This document shows positions 1-8,374 of a stretch of 64,000 nucleotides of DNA, one piece after another. The stretch comes from CAVRJC01 sp964505725 (lineage in GTDB: Bacteria; Actinomycetota; Acidimicrobiia; IMCC26256; DASPTH01). The stretch covers positions 1 through 64,000 of the forward strand of contig CAZDJK010000061.1 in NCBI GenBank assembly GCA_964505725.1. Reading direction: 5' to 3'. Below the pieces are notes generated by a model. That model was not told the DNA's origin, made no database searches, and saw only the letters and a list, made by a program, of their open reading frames with translations. Both the position numbers and the translations under genes were made by a program. The first letter of the stretch is position 1, and the number at the start of each line of letters is the position of its first letter.

Positions 1-670
1 CGATGAGCTCGCGCGGTGAGCCCTCGGCGACGATGTGACCGCCGTCCATGATCACGAGCCGATCGCACAGCTGCTCGGCCTCGTCCATGTAGTGGGTGGT
101 GAGCACGATGGTGACGCCGGTGCGCTTCAACTGGTAGAAGCGCTCCCACAGGTGGTGGCGCGCTTGCGGGTCGAGGCCCGTCGTCGGCTCGTCGAGCAGC
201 AGCATCTCGGGCTGGTTGACGAGCGCACGCGCGATGGTGAGGCGGCGCTTCATGCCGCCCGACAGGGGGTCGACGCGGTCGTCCCGCCGGTCGGTGAGGT
301 GCATGAACTCGAGCAGCTCGTCGGCGCGCTCGCGGATCACGGCGCGCGGCAGGTCGAAGTAGCGGCCGTAGATCAGCAGGTTGTCGAGCACGCTCAGCTC
401 GGTGTCGAGGCTGTCCTCCTGCGGGACCACCCCGAGCCGGCTCCGGATGGCGGGGCCGTCGGTGGCAGGGTCGCGGCCGAGCACGCGCAGCGACCCCGAC
501 GTCACCGGCGAGACGCACGCGATCATGCGCATGGTCGACGTCTTGCCCGCGCCGTTCGGACCGAGGAAGCCGAAGCACTCGCCGCGCTGGACGTCGACGT
601 CGACCGCGTCGACCGCGACGAAGTCGCCGAAGCGCTTCGTGAGCGCGCGTCCTTCGATGAGTGCAGGCAC
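1..670 (-). CDS. ABC transporter ATP-binding protein (C-terminus cut by window edge)
   Basis: ATPase subunit of an ABC transporter of the DrrA/CcmA-like family, which powers export through a separate membrane permease; the substrate cannot be read from this fragment. Reading from the GTG at 670, Walker A (GPNGAGKTS) lies at about residues 37-45, the Q-loop (VVPQEDSLD) near 80, the signature LSGGMKRR near 134, Walker B (MLLLDEPTTGLDP) near 152 and the H-loop TTHYMDEAE near 185. About 223 residues are visible; the family is usually around 300 or more, so the tail lies outside the window. It sits 36 nt downstream of a PPOX gene and may share the leuA transcript. Confidence 0.93.
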   Translation of the reverse strand, partial: MPALIEGRALTKRFGDFVAVDAVDVDVQRGECFGFLGPNGAGKTSTMRMIACVSPVTSGSLRVLGRDPATDGPAIRSRLGVVPQEDSLDTELSVLDNLLIYGRYFDLPRAVIRERADELLEFMHLTDRRDDRVDPLSGGMKRRLTIARALVNQPEMLLLDEPTTGLDPQARHHLWERFYQLKRTGVTIVLTTHYMDEAEQLCDRLVIMDGGHIVAEGSPRELI

Positions 671-706
671 GGGGTCCGACGCTACCGACCGGGCGCCACC
701 CGGCGC

Positions 707-1123
707 TCAGAATTCCCCGGCTGCGCTCCACCCGGCCCAGCGCCCGACCCGGACGACGATCACCGCGCCCTGCGGCCGCGCCGACCGGTACTGGGCGTAC
801 TTCTCCGCCAGCCGGTCGACTGCACGGGCGTGCTCCTCTCCGCCCTCGACCACCACGGCCTCGCCGTCGGCCCGGACCCACCACAGCCGGGTCCAGTCGT
901 CCTCGTAATGGTCCACGACCAGGCTGACCGCGGGCTGCGCCCGCACGTTGGCGAGCCGCAGCAGGTCGGGGGTCCGCTTCGGCTTGCCGTCGACGACCGA
1001 CACGACGGTGTCGACGTCGACGGCGAAGCACACCGGGACCACGTGCGGGGTGCCGTCGGCCCGCACGGTCGCGAGCCGGGCCACGGGCGCGGCGCCGAAG
1101 CGCGCCCGCAGCGCGTCGACCAC
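707..1123 (-). CDS. PPOX-class F420-dependent oxidoreductase (TIGR03668/Rv0121-like)
   Basis: Small split-barrel flavin/F420-binding protein of the pyridoxamine 5'-phosphate oxidase superfamily, 138 residues from the GTG at 1123. Family-typical strands are visible: ARLATVRADGTPHVVPVCF at the N-terminus, then VVDGKPKRTPDLLRLANV and the tryptophan-rich DDWTRLWWVRADGEA. The resemblance is to the Rv0121-type group in actinobacteria; the substrate is unknown. The frame runs open far upstream over leuA, so the start was set at the GTG 11 nt after the leuA stop codon, where the homology begins. Linked in the same direction to leuA and the ABC ATPase. Confidence 0.85.
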   Translation of the reverse strand: MVDALRARFGAAPVARLATVRADGTPHVVPVCFAVDVDTVVSVVDGKPKRTPDLLRLANVRAQPAVSLVVDHYEDDWTRLWWVRADGEAVVVEGGEEHARAVDRLAEKYAQYRSARPQGAVIVVRVGRWAGWSAAGEF

Positions 1124-1134
1124 GGCCGCCCCCG

Positions 1135-2682
1135 CTACGGGCCCACCTCGGTGACCGCTCTCGGGTCGGGGCGCTCGCGCAGGCGCACGATCTTGTTCAC
1201 CGCGTTGAGGTACGCCCGCGCCGACGCCTCGACCACGTCGGTGGCGAGGCCGCGGCCCGATGCCTTGATCCCGTCGTCCTGGAGCGAGATCACGACGTCG
1301 CCGAGCGCGTCGCCGCCGCTCGTGACCGACGAGACCTTGAAGTCGAGCACCGAGCCCGACACGCCGGTGGCCCGGCTCATGGCGTCGATCACTGCGGCGA
1401 TCATGCCGTTGCCCTCGCCGTCGGCCTCGATCTTGTGGTCGCCGTCGGACAGCACCACGTGGGCGCTCGGCGTCGCCAGCGTGCCGCCGCGGACGTCGAG
1501 GCTCACGAGGGCGTACCGGTGCACGACGCCCGAGCCCAGCTCCTCGGCCACGATCGCCTCGAGGTCGGCCTCGGTGATCTGCACCTTGCGGTCGGCGAGC
1601 TCCTTGAAGCGCACGAAGGCCTGGTTGAGGGAGTCGCCCTGCACGTGGAGGCCCATCTTCTCGAGCGAGTCCGCGAACGCGTGCCGGCCCGAGTGCTTGC
1701 CGAGCACGATCTGCGCCGCCTCCTGCCCCACCGTGGACGCGTCGATGATCTCGTAGGTCTCGCGATCGGTCATCACGCCGTGCTGGTGGATCCCGGCCTC
1801 GTGCGCGAACGCGTTCCGACCGACGACCGCCTTGTTGTACTGCACGGGGTAGCCGGTGAGGCGAGACACGAGCCGCGACGTACGTGCCAGCTCCTCGGTG
1901 CGCACCGTCGTCTCCACCGTGCCGAAGTAGTCGCTGCGGGTGCGGATCGCCATCACGATCTCTTCGAGCGCGGCATTGCCGGCGCGCTCGCCGAGCCCGT
2001 TGATCGCGCACTCCACCTGCCGCGCGCCCGCGGTGACGCCGGCGAGGGAGTTGGCGACCGCGAGCCCGAGGTCGTTGTGGCAGTGGGTCGACACCACGAA
2101 GTCGCCGCGCACGTTCTCGAGGATGTGCCGGATGAGCTTCGCGAACTCCTCGGGCACGCCGTACCCGACGGTGTCGGGGATGTTCAGCGTGGTGGCGCCG
2201 TTGTCGACCGCCGCCTGGCACACCTCCACGACGAAGCCGATGTCGGAGCGGCTCCCGTCCTCGGGCGAGAATTCCACGTCGTCGACGAAGGACCTGGCGC
2301 GCGCCACCCCCGCGGCGGCCTCCGCCTTCACCTGCTCGGGCGTCATCCGGAGCTTCTTCGCCATGTGGATCGGCGACGTGGCGATGAACACGTGGATGCG
2401 GGGACGCTCGGCGTGACGCACCGCTTCCCACGCCCGGTCGACGTCCTTGAAGCCCGTGCGCGCCAGCCCGGCGACGATGGAGCCCCGCACGGCCTTCGCG
2501 ATGGCCTCGACCGCATCGAAGTCGCCCTGGCTCGAGATGGGAAACCCGGCCTCGATCACGTCGACCTCGAGGCGCGCGAGCTGTTCGGCGATCTCGAGCT
2601 TCTCGCCCACGTCGAGCGCGATGCCCGGCGACTGCTCGCCGTCCCGCAGCGTGGTGTCGAAGATCTTCACGTGGTCGCTCAT
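1135..2682 (-). CDS. leuA: 2-isopropylmalate synthase
   Basis: First committed step of leucine biosynthesis: acetyl-CoA plus 2-oxoisovalerate gives 2-isopropylmalate. The 515-residue protein opens with the HMGL-like barrel motif IFDTTLRDGEQSPG, contains the metal-binding STHCHNDLGLAVANS region and the GLGERAGNAALEE signature, and ends with a LeuA regulatory (allosteric) domain from about residue 380. That length and domain order fit the bacterial LeuA type rather than citramalate or homocitrate synthase. The ATG at 2682 has a purine-rich stretch upstream. A leader peptide and terminator hairpin precede it, indicating leucine attenuation; PPOX and ABC genes follow. Confidence 0.96.
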   Translation of the reverse strand: MSDHVKIFDTTLRDGEQSPGIALDVGEKLEIAEQLARLEVDVIEAGFPISSQGDFDAVEAIAKAVRGSIVAGLARTGFKDVDRAWEAVRHAERPRIHVFIATSPIHMAKKLRMTPEQVKAEAAAGVARARSFVDDVEFSPEDGSRSDIGFVVEVCQAAVDNGATTLNIPDTVGYGVPEEFAKLIRHILENVRGDFVVSTHCHNDLGLAVANSLAGVTAGARQVECAINGLGERAGNAALEEIVMAIRTRSDYFGTVETTVRTEELARTSRLVSRLTGYPVQYNKAVVGRNAFAHEAGIHQHGVMTDRETYEIIDASTVGQEAAQIVLGKHSGRHAFADSLEKMGLHVQGDSLNQAFVRFKELADRKVQITEADLEAIVAEELGSGVVHRYALVSLDVRGGTLATPSAHVVLSDGDHKIEADGEGNGMIAAVIDAMSRATGVSGSVLDFKVSSVTSGGDALGDVVISLQDDGIKASGRGLATDVVEASARAYLNAVNKIVRLRERPDPRAVTEVGP

Positions 2683-2715
2683 GGCGCTCTCGTTTCGGGT
2701 CGTTTCCGGGCAATG

Positions 2716-2747
2716 AAAAACCTCCCCGGCCCGAAGGCACGAGGAGG
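2716..2747 (-). terminator. Leucine attenuator terminator hairpin upstream of leuA
   Basis: On the minus strand a stem beginning CCTCCTCG and ending CGGGGAGG closes on a UUCG tetraloop flanked by GCC/GGC, with one bulged base, and is followed directly by five T residues (2716-2720). It lies between a leucine-rich leader peptide (stop codon at 2777) and leuA (start at 2682), the expected place for an attenuator that ends transcription when leucyl-tRNA is plentiful. The structure is read directly; the regulatory role is inferred. Confidence 0.8.
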
Positions 2748-2753
2748 CGTCCA

Positions 2754-2773
2754 CGAGCACCGGCGGGTGCTCG
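2754..2773 (-). promoter_or_regulatory. Attenuator upstream hairpin (pause or antiterminator element)
   Basis: Perfect 8-bp inverted repeat CGAGCACC/GGTGCTCG with a CGCC loop. It starts 3 nt after the leader-peptide stop codon and precedes the terminator hairpin. A ribosome stalled on the leucine codons just upstream could interfere with this stem and change which fold forms. The competing antiterminator pairing was not resolved by hand. Confidence 0.55.
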
Positions 2774-2776
2774 CAG

Positions 2777-2818
2777 CTACGTAAGAAGGAGGCTCTGGGT
2801 GCGCAGTTCCTTCGTCAT
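2777..2818 (-). CDS. leuL: leu operon leader peptide
   Basis: A 13-residue open frame, MTKELRTQSLLLT, with three consecutive leucine codons (CTC CTT CTT) immediately before a threonine and the stop, plus another leucine codon earlier. It ends a few bases before an 8-bp hairpin and about 30 nt before a UUCG-loop terminator upstream of leuA. The arrangement is that of a leucine-sensing attenuator leader. No strong Shine-Dalgarno is visible, so initiation strength is uncertain. Confidence 0.8.
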   Translation of the reverse strand: MTKELRTQSLLLT

Positions 2819-2862
2819 CGGCCCGTCATGCTGCCATACCCGGCGCCGCGGATGCAAGCCAT

Positions 2863-3108
2863 TCATCCCCCGGCGGGTGCGGCGGGCGACGTGTGGGTGC
2901 CCGCGGCCTCGCGCCAGCGGCGCAGCGCGATGCCCGACCAGATCAGCTCGACCACGCCGAACGGCCACGCGCCCGACAGGAACCCGTAGATGCTCGACAG
3001 CACGCAGCCCAGCGCGAACAGCAGGATGAACCGCCGGCCGCGGCCTTCCAACGCGTACATGACCATCATGAACGTGACCGCGCAGACCCCGTAGAGCGTG
3101 ATGGCCAT
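2863..3108 (-). CDS. Small membrane protein of unknown function
   Basis: An 81-residue protein from the ATG at 3108. Two to three hydrophobic segments are visible: residues about 2-18 (ITLYGVCAVTFMMVMYAL), 28-48 and 50-62, with a positive cluster EGRGRRF between the first two and a Pro/Ala/Gly tail. No catalytic motif. It is divergently oriented to the methyltransferase gene starting 36 nt away, so the two probably share a promoter region. Similar short two- or three-helix proteins are common in actinobacteria; no function is proposed. Confidence 0.65.
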   Translation of the reverse strand: MAITLYGVCAVTFMMVMYALEGRGRRFILLFALGCVLSSIYGFLSGAWPFGVVELIWSGIALRRWREAAGTHTSPAAPAGG

Positions 3109-3144
3109 CACCAAGAGCGTACGCCGCGCCGTAGCGTGGCACGT

Positions 3145-3753
3145 GTGGACGCCGCCGAGTCCCACTGGCAGCGGGTCTGGACCGCGGACGAGACGACGCG
3201 GAGCTGGCACCAGACGCACGCGCGGGTGTCGGCCGAGCTGATCGCCGAGGTCGCGTCACCGGCTACTCCCGTGATCGACGTCGGCGGTGGCGCATCGCGG
3301 CTCGTCGACGACCTGCTCGACCTGGGCTACGAGAACGTCACCGTGCTCGATATCGCCGCGCGCGCGCTGGACCAGGCGCGGCGGCGGCTGGGCCCGCGCG
3401 CCGACGCGGTCACGTGGATCCGCGCCGACGTCCTCGACCACGCCTTCGCGCCGCGCTACGGCGTGTGGCACGACCGCGCCGTACTGCACTTCATGACCTC
3501 GCCGCGCGAGCGCGAGCGCTACGTGCACCAGGCACGCGCCGCGACCGTCCCCGGCGGCCACGTCGTCGTGGCGACCTTCGGGCCGCGCGGCCCCGAGTCG
3601 TGCAGCGGCCTTCCCGTCCGCCGTGACGACGAGCACTCCCTGCGCGCGACGCTCGGCGACGGGTTCACGCCGATCACGTTCCGGTCCGAGCTCCACCGCA
3701 CACCGGGAGGGGAGACCCAGGAGTTCCTGTACGGCGTGTTCGCGGTCCGATAG
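3145..3753 (+). CDS. Class I SAM-dependent methyltransferase
   Basis: A 202-residue Rossmann-fold methyltransferase. Motif I (VIDVGGGASRLVDDLL) lies near residues 43-58, an acidic end of strand 2 (VTVLDIAARAL) follows, then the motif II/III region around WIRADVLDH, with GGHVVVATFGPRG as the later strand. The frame is open far upstream; the GTG at 3145 was chosen because it gives the usual N-terminus and lies just past the divergent membrane-protein start. The substrate cannot be inferred from the sequence. Confidence 0.85.
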   Translation: MDAAESHWQRVWTADETTRSWHQTHARVSAELIAEVASPATPVIDVGGGASRLVDDLLDLGYENVTVLDIAARALDQARRRLGPRADAVTWIRADVLDHAFAPRYGVWHDRAVLHFMTSPRERERYVHQARAATVPGGHVVVATFGPRGPESCSGLPVRRDDEHSLRATLGDGFTPITFRSELHRTPGGETQEFLYGVFAVR

Positions 3754-3776
3754 CGCTCCGCGTGCGAGAATGGCTC

Positions 3777-4115
3777 ATGCGCAAGTCGGTGAAACGCGTC
3801 CTCGGCGTCGGCCTCGTCGCGGGTGCCGCGTACGCGGTGTGGCGCACGCTGTCGGTGAAGACCCCGGGTACCGGGCTCACGTGGGAGCCGCGACCCTTCC
3901 CGTTCCCACCGGAGCCGCGCGCGGCCGGGGAGCCGTCGCCGTGGGTCGACGCGGTCGACGGCGAGTGCCCGGCGTCGCACCCGCTGAAGGCGAAGCTGGC
4001 CAGTGGCATCTACCACCAGCCCGGCGGCGCCAACTACGAGCGCACCCACGCCGACCGCTGCTACGTCTCCGCCGCGGCCGCCGAGTCGGACGGCCTCCGC
4101 CTGGCGAAGCGCTGA
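3777..4115 (+). CDS. Membrane-anchored 'sunset' domain protein
   Basis: A 112-residue protein with a basic N-terminus and one hydrophobic helix (VLGVGLVAGAAYAVW, about residues 7-21). A proline-rich spacer follows (residues 30-55), then a C-terminal sunset/Ada-like metal-binding module with the pattern GECPASHPLKAKLASGIYHQPG ... RCYVSAAAAESDGLR. Such modules are often fused to membrane or nuclease proteins, and the two cysteines plus histidine may bind metal. An alternative GTG five codons upstream exists. It ends 16 nt before the converging serA stop. Confidence 0.75.
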   Translation: MRKSVKRVLGVGLVAGAAYAVWRTLSVKTPGTGLTWEPRPFPFPPEPRAAGEPSPWVDAVDGECPASHPLKAKLASGIYHQPGGANYERTHADRCYVSAAAAESDGLRLAKR

Positions 4116-4131
4116 GCTCCTCCGGGAGCGG

Positions 4132-5730
4132 TCAGTCCAGCTCGATCGGGCGGGCGTCGACGATGCCGTCGTGCGCCCGGAGCTCGGCGACCACCTCGGC
4201 AGCCACCGGCGTCGACGTCGAGATCGCCATGAGCGGTGCGTCCCCCGCGGGCCCGCGGCCGAGCGCAAGCTCGTCGATGTTCACGCCGTGGTTGCCGAGG
4301 ATGGTGCCGACCACGCCGATCATCCCCGGCGTGTCGACATTGCGCACCACGAGCATGTGGCTCGACGGCGGAAGGTCGACGAGGTAGTCGTCGATGGCCA
4401 CGATCCGCGGCGCGTCCTGCTTGCCGTACAGAGTGCCGGCGACGTGCGTCGCCCGGTCGACGGTGTGGCCCCGCAGCTCCACCAGGTTCACGTAGTCGCG
4501 CGCCGACGACGACGTCGATTCCCGCACGGTGAGGCCGCGCTCCTCCGCGAGCTGCGGCGCGTTCACGAACGACACCGGCTCGTCGATCACCGGGCTCAAC
4601 ACGCCCTTGAGCACCGAGAGCGTCAGCACCCGGCAGTCGTAGTCGGCGATCTGGCCCTCGTACCCGATCTCCAGCGTGTCGACCACGCCGCCCGCGAGCG
4701 CGGTGAAGAGCCGCCCGAGCCGCTCGGCGAGCGGCATGAACGGCTGCACGGTCGCGCTCGCCTCGGTCGCGGCGAGGTTCACCGCGAAGGGCACGAACTC
4801 GCCCGACAGCGCCAGCACGACCTGCTCGGCGATGGTCTGGCCGGCCTTGTCCTGCGCCTCCACCGTCGACGCACCGAGGTGCGGCGTCACCACGACCTCG
4901 TCGAGCTCGAACAGCGGGGACTCGGTGGTGGGCTCGGCGGCGAACACGTCGAGCGCGGCGCCGGCGATCCGTCCCTCGCGTACCGCGTCGGCGAGCGCGC
5001 GCTCGTCGACGATGCCTCCGCGCGCGGTGTTTATCACCCGCAGCGTGGGCTTCGCGTGACGGAGCAGATCGTCGGAGACGAGACCGAGCGTGTCGGGCGT
5101 CTTCGGCAGGTGGACGGTGAGGAAGTCGGCACGGGCGACGAGCTCGGAGAGATCGGGCACGAGCTGGACCCCGAGCTGGCGGGCCCGCTCCGCGCTCACG
5201 AACGGGTCGTAGGCGATGAGCTGCATCCCGAACGCGTGCGCTCGCTGCGCCACCAGCACGCCGACGCGGCCGAGGCCGACGATGCCGAGCGTCTTGTCGT
5301 AGAGCTCGACGCCCTCCCACCGCGAGCGGTTCCACTTCCCCGCCCGCAGGTCACGGTCGGCCTGCGGCACGTTGCGCGCCTGCGCCAGCAACAGGGCAAT
5401 GGTGTGCTCCGCCGCCGACAGCACGTTCGACTGCGGCGCGTTCACCACCATCACGCCGCGCCGGGTCGCGGCGTCGACGTCGACGTTGTCGAGGCCGATC
5501 CCGGCACGCCCGACCACGACCAGGTCAGCCCCGGCTTCGAGCACCGGGGCGGTGACCTGGGTGGCGCTCCGGATCACGAGCGCGGCGGCGCCGGGCACCG
5601 CCTCGAGCAGCTGCTCGGGCGAGAGATCGAGGCGCACGTCGACGTCGAGCCCCGCGGCCCGCATCGCATCGAGCCCGCTGTCGGCGAGCTGCTCGGTGAC
5701 GAGCACGCGGGCGCCCGGGTGATCGCTCAC
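4132..5730 (-). CDS. serA: D-3-phosphoglycerate dehydrogenase
   Basis: First enzyme of serine biosynthesis, oxidising 3-phosphoglycerate with NAD. The 532-residue protein has the long actinobacterial SerA layout: catalytic and Rossmann domains to about residue 310 (LGIVGLGRVGVLVAQRA for NAD, INTARGGIVDERAL, and PHLGASTVEAQ with the catalytic histidine), an intervening domain, and a C-terminal ACT domain (MLVVRNVDTPGMIGVVG, about residue 460) for serine feedback. The GTG start at 5730 overlaps the stop codon of the upstream aminotransferase gene as GTGA, implying translational coupling. Confidence 0.97.
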   Translation of the reverse strand: MSDHPGARVLVTEQLADSGLDAMRAAGLDVDVRLDLSPEQLLEAVPGAAALVIRSATQVTAPVLEAGADLVVVGRAGIGLDNVDVDAATRRGVMVVNAPQSNVLSAAEHTIALLLAQARNVPQADRDLRAGKWNRSRWEGVELYDKTLGIVGLGRVGVLVAQRAHAFGMQLIAYDPFVSAERARQLGVQLVPDLSELVARADFLTVHLPKTPDTLGLVSDDLLRHAKPTLRVINTARGGIVDERALADAVREGRIAGAALDVFAAEPTTESPLFELDEVVVTPHLGASTVEAQDKAGQTIAEQVVLALSGEFVPFAVNLAATEASATVQPFMPLAERLGRLFTALAGGVVDTLEIGYEGQIADYDCRVLTLSVLKGVLSPVIDEPVSFVNAPQLAEERGLTVRESTSSSARDYVNLVELRGHTVDRATHVAGTLYGKQDAPRIVAIDDYLVDLPPSSHMLVVRNVDTPGMIGVVGTILGNHGVNIDELALGRGPAGDAPLMAISTSTPVAAEVVAELRAHDGIVDARPIELD

Positions 5731-6941
5731 GCGGCGCCGTCCCCGACGTACTTGGCGATGCGCTCGACACCCTCGACGAGCGCGTCGTCGCCGAGCGCGA
5801 ACGACATGCGCGCGTAACCCGGTGCGCCGAACGCCTCCCCCGGGACGATCGCGACCTTGGCCTGGTCGAGCAACAGCTCGCACAGCTCGAGCGTGGTGGT
5901 CGGGCGCCCCCCGGGGAGCTCGCGGTGCAGCACGCCCGAGAAGGACGGGAAGCAGTAGAACGCGCCCTCCGGCTCGAGACACGTGACGCCGGGGATCGCG
6001 GTGAGCATCTCGTGCATGATCCTGCCGCGCCGCGCGAACGCGGCACGCATCTCGGTCACGGCCGCGAGGTCGCCCGAGACCGCCGCCAGCGCGGCTCGCT
6101 GGGCGACGTTGGCGACGTTCGAGGTCTGGTGCGACTGGAGATTGGTGGCCGCGGCCACGAACCCGGGCGGGCCGATCATCCAGCCGACGCGCCACCCGGT
6201 CATCGCATAGGTCTTGGCCACGCCGTTGAGCACGACGCAGCGTTCCGCGAGCGCGGGGACCTGGACCGGCATCGACGTGAAGCGGTGATCGCCGTACGTG
6301 AGGTGCTCGTAGATCTCGTCGGTCACCACCCAGATGCCGTGGCGCTGCGCCCACTCGCCGATCGCGGTGACCTCGTCGGGCGAGTAGACCGTGCCGGTCG
6401 GGTTGTTGGGCGAGACGAACAGGAGCACCTTGGTGCGGTCGGTGCGCGCCGCTTCCAGGTCCTCGACGGTGGCGCGGAAGCCGGCCTCGATGGTCGTCGG
6501 GACGACCACCGGCACCCCGTCCGCGAGCGCGATCGTCTCGGGGTACGACGTCCAGAACGGCGCGGGGAGCAGCACCTCGTCACCCGGGTCGAGCAGCGTC
6601 TGGAACGTGTTGTACACCGCGTGCTTGCCGCCGTTGGTCACCACGACCTGCGCGGCGTCGACCACATAGCCGGAGTCGCGTGCGGTCTTGGCCGCGATCG
6701 CCGACCGCAGCTCGGGGAGTCCGGGGGTGGGCGTGTACTTGTGGTTGCGCGGGTCGCGGCAAGCCGCCGCGGCCGCGTCGACGATGTGCGCGGGTGTGGC
6801 GAAGTCGGGCTCGCCCGCGCCGTAGCCGATGACGTCCTCGCCCGCGGCGACGAGCGCCTTGGCCCTGGCGTCGACGGCGAGGGTCGCCGACTCGGTGATC
6901 GCGGCGACCCGTCGGGAGACGCCGCCGGCAGCTTCGGTCAT
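5727..6941 (-). CDS. Class I pyridoxal-phosphate aminotransferase (aspartate aminotransferase type)
   Basis: PLP enzyme of 404 residues in the AspC/AspB Ib subgroup. Visible features are the substrate-loop GYGAGEPDFATP near residue 40, SPNNPTGTVYS, the TDEIYEHLTY strand with the cofactor-contacting Asp and Tyr, and VLNGVAKTYAMTGWRVGW carrying the PLP lysine. The likely reaction is glutamate/oxaloacetate (or prephenate) transamination. It overlaps serA by 4 nt and the two were probably coupled for nitrogen and serine metabolism. The ATG at 6941 was selected; the frame remains open upstream but without homology. Confidence 0.92.
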   Translation of the reverse strand: MTEAAGGVSRRVAAITESATLAVDARAKALVAAGEDVIGYGAGEPDFATPAHIVDAAAAACRDPRNHKYTPTPGLPELRSAIAAKTARDSGYVVDAAQVVVTNGGKHAVYNTFQTLLDPGDEVLLPAPFWTSYPETIALADGVPVVVPTTIEAGFRATVEDLEAARTDRTKVLLFVSPNNPTGTVYSPDEVTAIGEWAQRHGIWVVTDEIYEHLTYGDHRFTSMPVQVPALAERCVVLNGVAKTYAMTGWRVGWMIGPPGFVAAATNLQSHQTSNVANVAQRAALAAVSGDLAAVTEMRAAFARRGRIMHEMLTAIPGVTCLEPEGAFYCFPSFSGVLHRELPGGRPTTTLELCELLLDQAKVAIVPGEAFGAPGYARMSFALGDDALVEGVERIAKYVGDGAA

Positions 6942-6982
6942 GGCTTCATGGTGGCACGCCGACCCCCGCCGGCCTCCAAATT

Positions 6983-8149
6983 TCAGACGCCGACGACCTC
7001 GGTGTCCCACGCCGCCAGGTCGGCGAGGCGCGGGTCGTTTGAGAAGACCTCCTCGAAGGGCACCTGGAGGCCGAGGCGCCGCTGGACCAGCCGCGCCTCG
7101 TTCTCCTGGTTCCAGAGCATGAGAGTCACCGCGACGCCGCTGCGGCCCGCGCGGGCGGTGCGGCCGGAGCGATGGAGATACGCCTTGTGGTCCTCGGCGG
7201 GGTCGTAGTGGACCACTACCTCGACGTCGTCCACGTGGATGCCGCGTGCCGCGACGTCGGTGGCCACGAGGACCGTCACCTTGCCGCTCGTGAAGTCGGC
7301 CAGCGCCTTCTCGCGCGCGCCCTGCCGCAGATCGCCGTGGATGGCGAGCGCCCGCACGCCCTCGCGGCGGAGCTGCGACACCAGCCGGTCGGCGCCGCGC
7401 TTCGTCCTGCAGAACACGAGCGTGCGGCTCGTCCCCCGCGCGATCGCCGCCGCGACCTTCACCTTGTCGAGCTGGTGCACGAGGAGGAAGCGGTGCTCCA
7501 TCTGCTCGACGGTGGGCTCGTCCTCCGCGACCTCGTGGAAAACCGGGTCGTGCATGTAGCGATCGACGAGTCGCTTGACCGCGCCGTCGAGCGTCGCCGA
7601 GAAGAGCATCGTCTGATGCTCGCGCTCGATGCGGAAGAGGATCTTCTGCACCTGCGGCATGAAGCCCATGTCGGCCATGCGGTCGGCCTCGTCGATCACG
7701 AGCACCTCGACCGCCGAGACGGAGAGCTCCCCGCGCTCCAAGAGGTCGATGAGGCGGCCCGGGGTGCCGACGACCACGTCGACGCCCTTGCGCAGCGCGG
7801 TGATCTGCGGGTCGAGCGAGACCCCGCCGTAGACGGCCCGGACCGAACGCCCGGTGACCGCGCCGAGCGGCCGCAGGGCGGCGCACACCTGGGTCGCCAG
7901 CTCGCGGGTGGGGACCAGCATGAGCGCGGTGGGAGCGCCCGGCCCGGCGTCGCCGATCCGCTCCAGCAGCGGGAGCCCGAACGCGAGGGTCTTGCCCGAG
8001 CCGGTCTTGGCCTTGCCGCAGATGTCGTGGCCGGCAAGGGCGTCGGGGATGGTCAAGGACTGGATGGGAAAGGGCTCGCGGATGCCTTCGCGCGCGAGCG
8101 CCGTGACGAGTCCGGCCGGGAGGCCGAGCCCTTCGAAGCCGGGGGTCAT
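6983..8149 (-). CDS. DEAD-box RNA helicase
   Basis: ATP-dependent RNA helicase of 388 residues, the bare two-RecA core of the RhlE/DeaD group without a long C-terminal extension. Motifs in order: IQSLTIP (Q motif), AKTGSGKT (motif I), PTRELA, GGVSLD, TPGRLIDLL, VIDEADRM (DEAD), FSATLD (SAT), LVFCRTKRGADRL, ATDVAARGIHVDDV and HRSGRTARAGRSG (motif VI). The role is probably in rRNA or mRNA remodelling. It reads away from the two-component system at 8375, leaving a 225-nt intergenic region for divergent promoters. Confidence 0.95.
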   Translation of the reverse strand: MTPGFEGLGLPAGLVTALAREGIREPFPIQSLTIPDALAGHDICGKAKTGSGKTLAFGLPLLERIGDAGPGAPTALMLVPTRELATQVCAALRPLGAVTGRSVRAVYGGVSLDPQITALRKGVDVVVGTPGRLIDLLERGELSVSAVEVLVIDEADRMADMGFMPQVQKILFRIEREHQTMLFSATLDGAVKRLVDRYMHDPVFHEVAEDEPTVEQMEHRFLLVHQLDKVKVAAAIARGTSRTLVFCRTKRGADRLVSQLRREGVRALAIHGDLRQGAREKALADFTSGKVTVLVATDVAARGIHVDDVEVVVHYDPAEDHKAYLHRSGRTARAGRSGVAVTLMLWNQENEARLVQRRLGLQVPFEEVFSNDPRLADLAAWDTEVVGV

Positions 8150-8374
8150 GGGGTTGGGGTCTCGCTTTCGTCGTTCGGGCCGGCACGTCACCGGCTTGCC
8201 GAGGGTGGGTGCGATCCGGCTCGCGACCCGGGCGTGAACGACCGAAGCGATGAGGATTGACCCGCGAGCGCAGCAAATTGCTCGCGTCCCTATTGTACCT
8301 CCGGAGACGGACGTCTGAGAGGCACCTGAGGGTTGTCGCTGCCGTGACGTGGCCCTCCCGGCACAATTGGGCAT

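Noticed and set aside
2700..2830. T-box riboswitch upstream of leuA
   Set aside because: A short leader peptide with leucine codons is present instead; no T-box sequence was seen.
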